10,224 nt of DNA from Pseudomonadota bacterium (GTDB lineage Bacteria > Pseudomonadota > Alphaproteobacteria > Rhizobiales > Devosiaceae): NCBI GenBank assembly GCA_023393475.1, contig JAEWLC010000029.1, forward strand, positions 1 to 10,224. The letters run 5' to 3'. Under the pieces are notes generated by a model. That model saw only the letters and a list, made by a program, of their open reading frames with translations. It searched no databases and was not told the DNA's origin. This document shows, one piece after another, positions 5,854 through 10,224 of the stretch (position 1 is the stretch's first letter; each line of letters opens with the position of its first letter). The position numbers were made by a program, and so were the translations under genes.

Positions 5854-6534
5854 ATGAGACCAAACCAACAGAACAACAAGAACCGCTCCCGCGGCCGGAA
5901 CAACAATGGTGGCCGCAAGCACGGCAACCCGCTGAGCCGGAACTACGAGAGCAACGGACCGGACGTGAAGGTGCGCGGCAACGCCGCCCACGTCGCCGAG
6001 AAGTACCTGCAGCTCGCCCGCGACGCGCAGTCGAGCGGCGACAGCGTGATGGCGGAGAATTATCTCCAGCACGCCGAGCACTACTTCCGCATCATTTCCG
6101 CGGCCCAGCAGGCCCAGCAGGCGCAGTTCCGCGGCGAGACCGCGACCGAAGAGGACGATTTCGACGACGATTTCGCCCCGATCAACGATCGCTTCGCCTC
6201 GCCCGAGCCGCGCCAGCCGTTCCAGCAGAACGGCCAGCAGCAGGGCGGCGGCCAGCAGCACAACCAGCAGCCGCAGCAGCAGGTGGCGAGTGACGCACCG
6301 GCCGCCGAGGCAGGTGACGTCGACGGCAACACCGTTGCCGAAGCCGCACCGGCCGGCGAGGGCGAGACGCAGCAGGCCGATGGCGAAGGCCAGCGCCGGC
6401 GCGACCGCCGTCCGCGCCGTCGCTCGCGCGGCGGGCAGGGCGGTGGCGAAGGCGGCGATCCCGCCAATTCCCCGCAGCCCGAGGTCGGCGAACTGCCGGC
6501 CTTCCTCACCGCCGGCAACGCGCCGGCCGAGTGA
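5854..6534 (+). CDS. DUF4167 domain-containing protein, probable RNA/DNA-binding
   Basis: The molecular function is unknown to me. The 226 residues divide into four parts. Residues 1-24 are rich in Asn, Arg and Gly (NKNRSRGRNNNGGRKHG). The DUF4167 core (about 25-82) has the typical NPLSRNYESNGPDVKVRGN followed by predicted helices (AEKYLQLARDA, AENYLQHAEHYFRII). Residues 83-178 are low complexity: Gln-rich (CAG codons), with an acidic patch EEDDFDDDF at 99-107. The C-terminus has an Arg-rich RRRDRRPRRRSRGG at 181-194 and ends near the short hydrophobic ELPAFLTAG (213-221), a feature I recall from family members. No signal peptide or membrane segment is visible. The RG-rich ends suggest nucleic-acid binding (inference), and the neighbours prfA and prmC hint at translation. 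It has its own leader and a strong terminator, so it is probably a separate transcription unit. The ribosome binding site is weak and may be masked by a hairpin. Confidence 0.9.
   Translation: MRPNQQNNKNRSRGRNNNGGRKHGNPLSRNYESNGPDVKVRGNAAHVAEKYLQLARDAQSSGDSVMAENYLQHAEHYFRIISAAQQAQQAQFRGETATEEDDFDDDFAPINDRFASPEPRQPFQQNGQQQGGGQQHNQQPQQQVASDAPAAEAGDVDGNTVAEAAPAGEGETQQADGEGQRRRDRRPRRRSRGGQGGGEGGDPANSPQPEVGELPAFLTAGNAPAE
6104..6283 (+). repeat. CAG-rich low-complexity tract inside the DUF4167 gene
   Basis: Repeated CAGCAG units and near-copies of GCCCAGCAG encode Gln/Ala and Gln/Gly runs (AAQQAQQAQ near 83-91, QQNGQQQGGGQQ near 124-135, QQPQQQ near 138-143). All keep the reading frame. Such tracts can change length by slippage, so this segment is expected to vary between strains. 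Confidence 0.6.
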
Positions 6535-6560
6535 GGTTTCTAGAGCCTTGGAAATTCGAG

Positions 6561-6591
6561 AGGCCGGGAGCGATCCCGGCCTTTTGTTTTT
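6561..6591 (+). terminator. Strong intrinsic terminator after the DUF4167 gene
   Basis: AGGCCGGGA (6561-6569) and TCCCGGCCT (6574-6582) make a perfect 9-base stem closed by a GCGA tetraloop of the stable GNRA type, followed by TTTTGTTTTT through 6591. It starts 26 bases after the DUF4167 stop and should separate it from clpB. Confidence 0.93.
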
Positions 6592-6597
6592 GAAACT

Positions 6598-6628
6598 GCT
6601 CCCCATATCAGCCTCGTAACCGGGGAGC
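6598..6628 (+). promoter_or_regulatory. Inverted repeat with a heat-shock-type -10 in the clpB upstream region
   Basis: GCTCCCC (6598-6604) and GGGGAGC (6622-6628) form a perfect 7-base inverted repeat with a 17-base loop. CCCCATAT (6601-6608) overlaps the left arm and matches the -10 of sigma-32 (RpoH) promoters. No good CTTGAA box sits at the needed distance: TTGAAA (6590-6595) is only about six bases away, and CTTTTG (6581-6586), inside the preceding terminator tail, is a weak match at the right distance. Heat-shock control of clpB is usual in the family, but this promoter assignment is tentative. Confidence 0.3.
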
Positions 6629-6656
6629 GCCGCCGAGCGGGCCTCCGGACTGATCT

Positions 6657-6681
6657 GGCTCCGGCCCTGCCGGCTTGAGCC
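6657..6681 (+). other. Hairpin in the clpB leader
   Basis: CCGGC (6661-6665) and GCCGG (6669-6673) pair around a three-base loop. The outer segments GGCT (6657-6660) and AGCC (6678-6681) can extend the stem across a four-base bulge. No T-run follows, so it is not a terminator. It lies about 70 bases before the clpB start and could affect stability of the leader. Confidence 0.35.
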
Positions 6682-6736
6682 AAATCAACACTTCAGGCGT
6701 TGGACCCGTGCCTCATCGAGGGCGGACCGGCGTGCA

Positions 6737-6746
6737 AAGAGGAGAG
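6737..6746 (+). promoter_or_regulatory. Strong ribosome binding site of clpB
   Basis: AAGAGGAGAG lies immediately before the ATG at 6751, with the GGAG core at 6741-6744 and six bases of spacing. It fixes the clpB start and is the strongest Shine-Dalgarno sequence of the plus-strand genes with a conventional start codon here, consistent with high expression of a chaperone. Confidence 0.85.
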
Positions 6747-6750
6747 TTGA

Positions 6751-9366
<2,616 letters not shown>

Positions 9367-9375
9367 GTGTCGAGT

Positions 9376-9403
9376 GGGCCGGTAGAAAGACCGGCCCTTT
9401 CTT
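9376..9403 (+). terminator. Intrinsic terminator after clpB
   Basis: GGGCCGGT (9376-9383) and ACCGGCCC (9390-9397) form a perfect 8-base stem with a six-base loop, followed by TTTCTT. It begins nine bases after the clpB stop and lies in the 53-base gap between the convergent genes. The opposite strand lacks a good T-run, so it should act mainly on clpB. Confidence 0.9.
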
Positions 9404-9419
9404 CATGATCGATCGCGTC

Positions 9420-9944
9420 TCAGGCGCGCTTGTCTTTCGCGGCCTGTGACTTCTTGTTGGCCTGGGAGACGCTGCCGACCTTCTGCGGACTGACCTTGGT
9501 CCGTCCCCGCGTGCTGGCCTTCGCCTTCATCCCGGAACGCGCGGTCTGGCCCGGCGCCGGGTGAAGCGCGGCCTCGCCCGCCTTGCGCAGCGCAAGAGCC
9601 CGCTGGGCGCCGGCTGCCGTCGCCGCCCTTGCGGCGAGACGGTCGATGCGGCTGATTTCCTTGTTCACGCGCTGCAGGGCACTCGCGAACACCTGCTTGC
9701 GGTTGAGCGAGCGTTCGGCCGTTCCGGGAAAACTGCCTCCACGCGGCTCGGCCTTGCCGCGGACCTCGCGGCGCTTCTGCCAGGCCAGCGTCCGCTCCTT
9801 CTCGTACATCTGCCGCAGCCGTGGCCGCTGGGCTCGCAACTCGTCGGCGTCGAGCCCCAGGATGGCAGGGTGGTGGGTTGGCTTCACCACCTCAAGTTCA
9901 TCGTGATTGAGCAGGGCTTGTTCTGATCGGCCGGAAATCGACAT
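9420..9944 (-). CDS. Conserved hypothetical basic protein, function unknown
   Basis: A 174-residue protein for which I know no function. I have an impression of similar unnamed proteins in other Hyphomicrobiales, with the same GKAEPRGGSFPGTAE segment (here 63-77) and the same VGSVSQA near the C-terminus, but cannot confirm it. Residues 11-60 are charged and mostly helical by appearance (ADELRAQRPRLRQMYEKERT); 80-125 look like a second helix-rich basic segment (KQVFASALQRVNKEISRIDRL); 136-174 form a Lys/Arg/Ser/Ala-rich tail resembling disordered nucleic-acid-binding tails (KASTRGRTK, QAAKDKRA). No signal peptide, membrane segment or cysteine motif is seen. The start at 9944 is chosen for its GGAGGA ribosome binding site seven bases upstream; the frame stays open to 10184, but that extension looks like non-coding sequence. 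It is convergent with clpB. Confidence 0.8.
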   Translation of the reverse strand: MSISGRSEQALLNHDELEVVKPTHHPAILGLDADELRAQRPRLRQMYEKERTLAWQKRREVRGKAEPRGGSFPGTAERSLNRKQVFASALQRVNKEISRIDRLAARAATAAGAQRALALRKAGEAALHPAPGQTARSGMKAKASTRGRTKVSPQKVGSVSQANKKSQAAKDKRA

Positions 9945-9951
9945 GCAAAGT

Positions 9952-9957
9952 TCCTCC
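9952..9957 (-). promoter_or_regulatory. Ribosome binding site of the minus-strand hypothetical gene
   Basis: On the minus strand GGAGGA precedes the ATG at 9944 by seven bases. It is a near-ideal Shine-Dalgarno sequence and argues against the longer start further upstream. Confidence 0.75.
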
Positions 9958-10011
9958 GTAGACCGTCCGGAGCCTCCGCCAGTATTTCCTCGCTCCGCGA
10001 ACGATCCGAAA

Positions 10012-10040
10012 ACGCTATGCCCGATGGATGCCACGGTCAA
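10012..10040 (-). promoter_or_regulatory. Possible promoter of the minus-strand hypothetical gene
   Basis: On the minus strand TTGACC (10040-10035) is a good -35. With a 17-base spacer the -10 would be TAGCGT (10017-10012), a poor match. A start near 10005 would give a leader of about 60 bases. Bases 9945-10224 otherwise hold no supported gene; they include a C-rich run near 10065-10085 and the hairpin near 10200. Confidence 0.3.
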
Positions 10041-10199
10041 TTTCGACGGCCGAAGCAAACTAATCCCCCTCACCCCCGGCCCGTGCGATTCTCCGCCTCG
10101 TCCGCTGCACCGAAGCGAGATCATGACGAGTGGTTGGTGCGGTGGAGGTTGGGTGGGTCGGCCGTCGGGCTGGTCCAGGCCCAAAGCACGCGCGGCATG

Positions 10200-10215
10200 A
10201 TCCGGTTCGCCGGAT
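10200..10215. other. Short hairpin with TTCG loop at the window edge
   Basis: ATCCGG (10200-10205) and CCGGAT (10210-10215) pair perfectly around TTCG, an exceptionally stable tetraloop type in RNA. No T-run follows on either strand within the window. It may be part of an element or terminator for a gene beyond the edge. Confidence 0.3.
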
Positions 10216-10224
10216 GAGCCGCTA

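Noticed and set aside
4571..5863. A 430-codon minus-strand frame across prmC and the following gap
   Set aside because: Mostly antisense to prmC; the part over 5540-5853 has no family features, and I find no reason to call it a gene.
9420..10184. The longer, 254-residue version of the minus-strand hypothetical protein
   Set aside because: The extra 80 residues (Gly/Pro/Ser-rich, with TQPPPHQP) look like translated non-coding sequence, and the strong GGAGGA sits just before the inner ATG at 9944.
10017..10217. A 66-codon plus-strand frame near the right edge
   Set aside because: No ribosome binding site, no recognisable features and unconvincing composition; it overlaps the presumed upstream region of the minus-strand gene.

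Overview
The window is a GC-rich stretch of an alphaproteobacterial chromosome, most likely from Hyphomicrobiales (Rhizobiales), possibly near Devosiaceae. I infer this from the base composition, from the gene order lysC - ptsP - prfA - prmC - DUF4167 gene - clpB, and from the presence of a DUF4167 protein, a family I know from alphaproteobacteria. Genus is not established. The content is mainly housekeeping. I see no CRISPR array, prophage, insertion sequence, toxin-antitoxin pair, rRNA or tRNA, and no convincing new multi-gene system. The least explained parts are non-coding leaders and two poorly characterised small proteins.

Layout. Bases 1-1263 hold aspartate kinase lysC, missing only its first few codons at the window edge. 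After a 65-base gap with an inverted repeat come ptsP (1329-3596; nitrogen-PTS enzyme I with a GAF domain), prfA (3603-4679; release factor 1) and prmC (about 4676-5539; the methyltransferase that modifies the GGQ glutamine of release factors). ptsP, prfA and prmC are packed almost without gaps and look like one transcription and translation unit. prmC appears to start at a CTG codon overlapping the prfA stop. Bases 5540-5853 are a gene-free region with a promoter-like site and several hairpins, so they probably make a long structured leader or a small RNA ahead of the DUF4167 gene (5854-6534). That gene ends in a strong intrinsic terminator. clpB (6751-9366) follows with its own hairpin-containing leader and a strong terminator. 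A basic 174-residue conserved hypothetical protein is encoded convergently on the minus strand (9420-9944). Bases 9945-10224 are its upstream region.

How the genes relate. PrmC acts directly on the product of the gene before it, RF1. PtsP links nitrogen status (glutamine sensing through GAF, known in relatives) to a phosphorelay. LysC is the committed step to lysine, threonine, methionine and diaminopimelate. ClpB is the stress disaggregase. The DUF4167 protein looks like a low-complexity nucleic-acid binder, but its function is not known to me.
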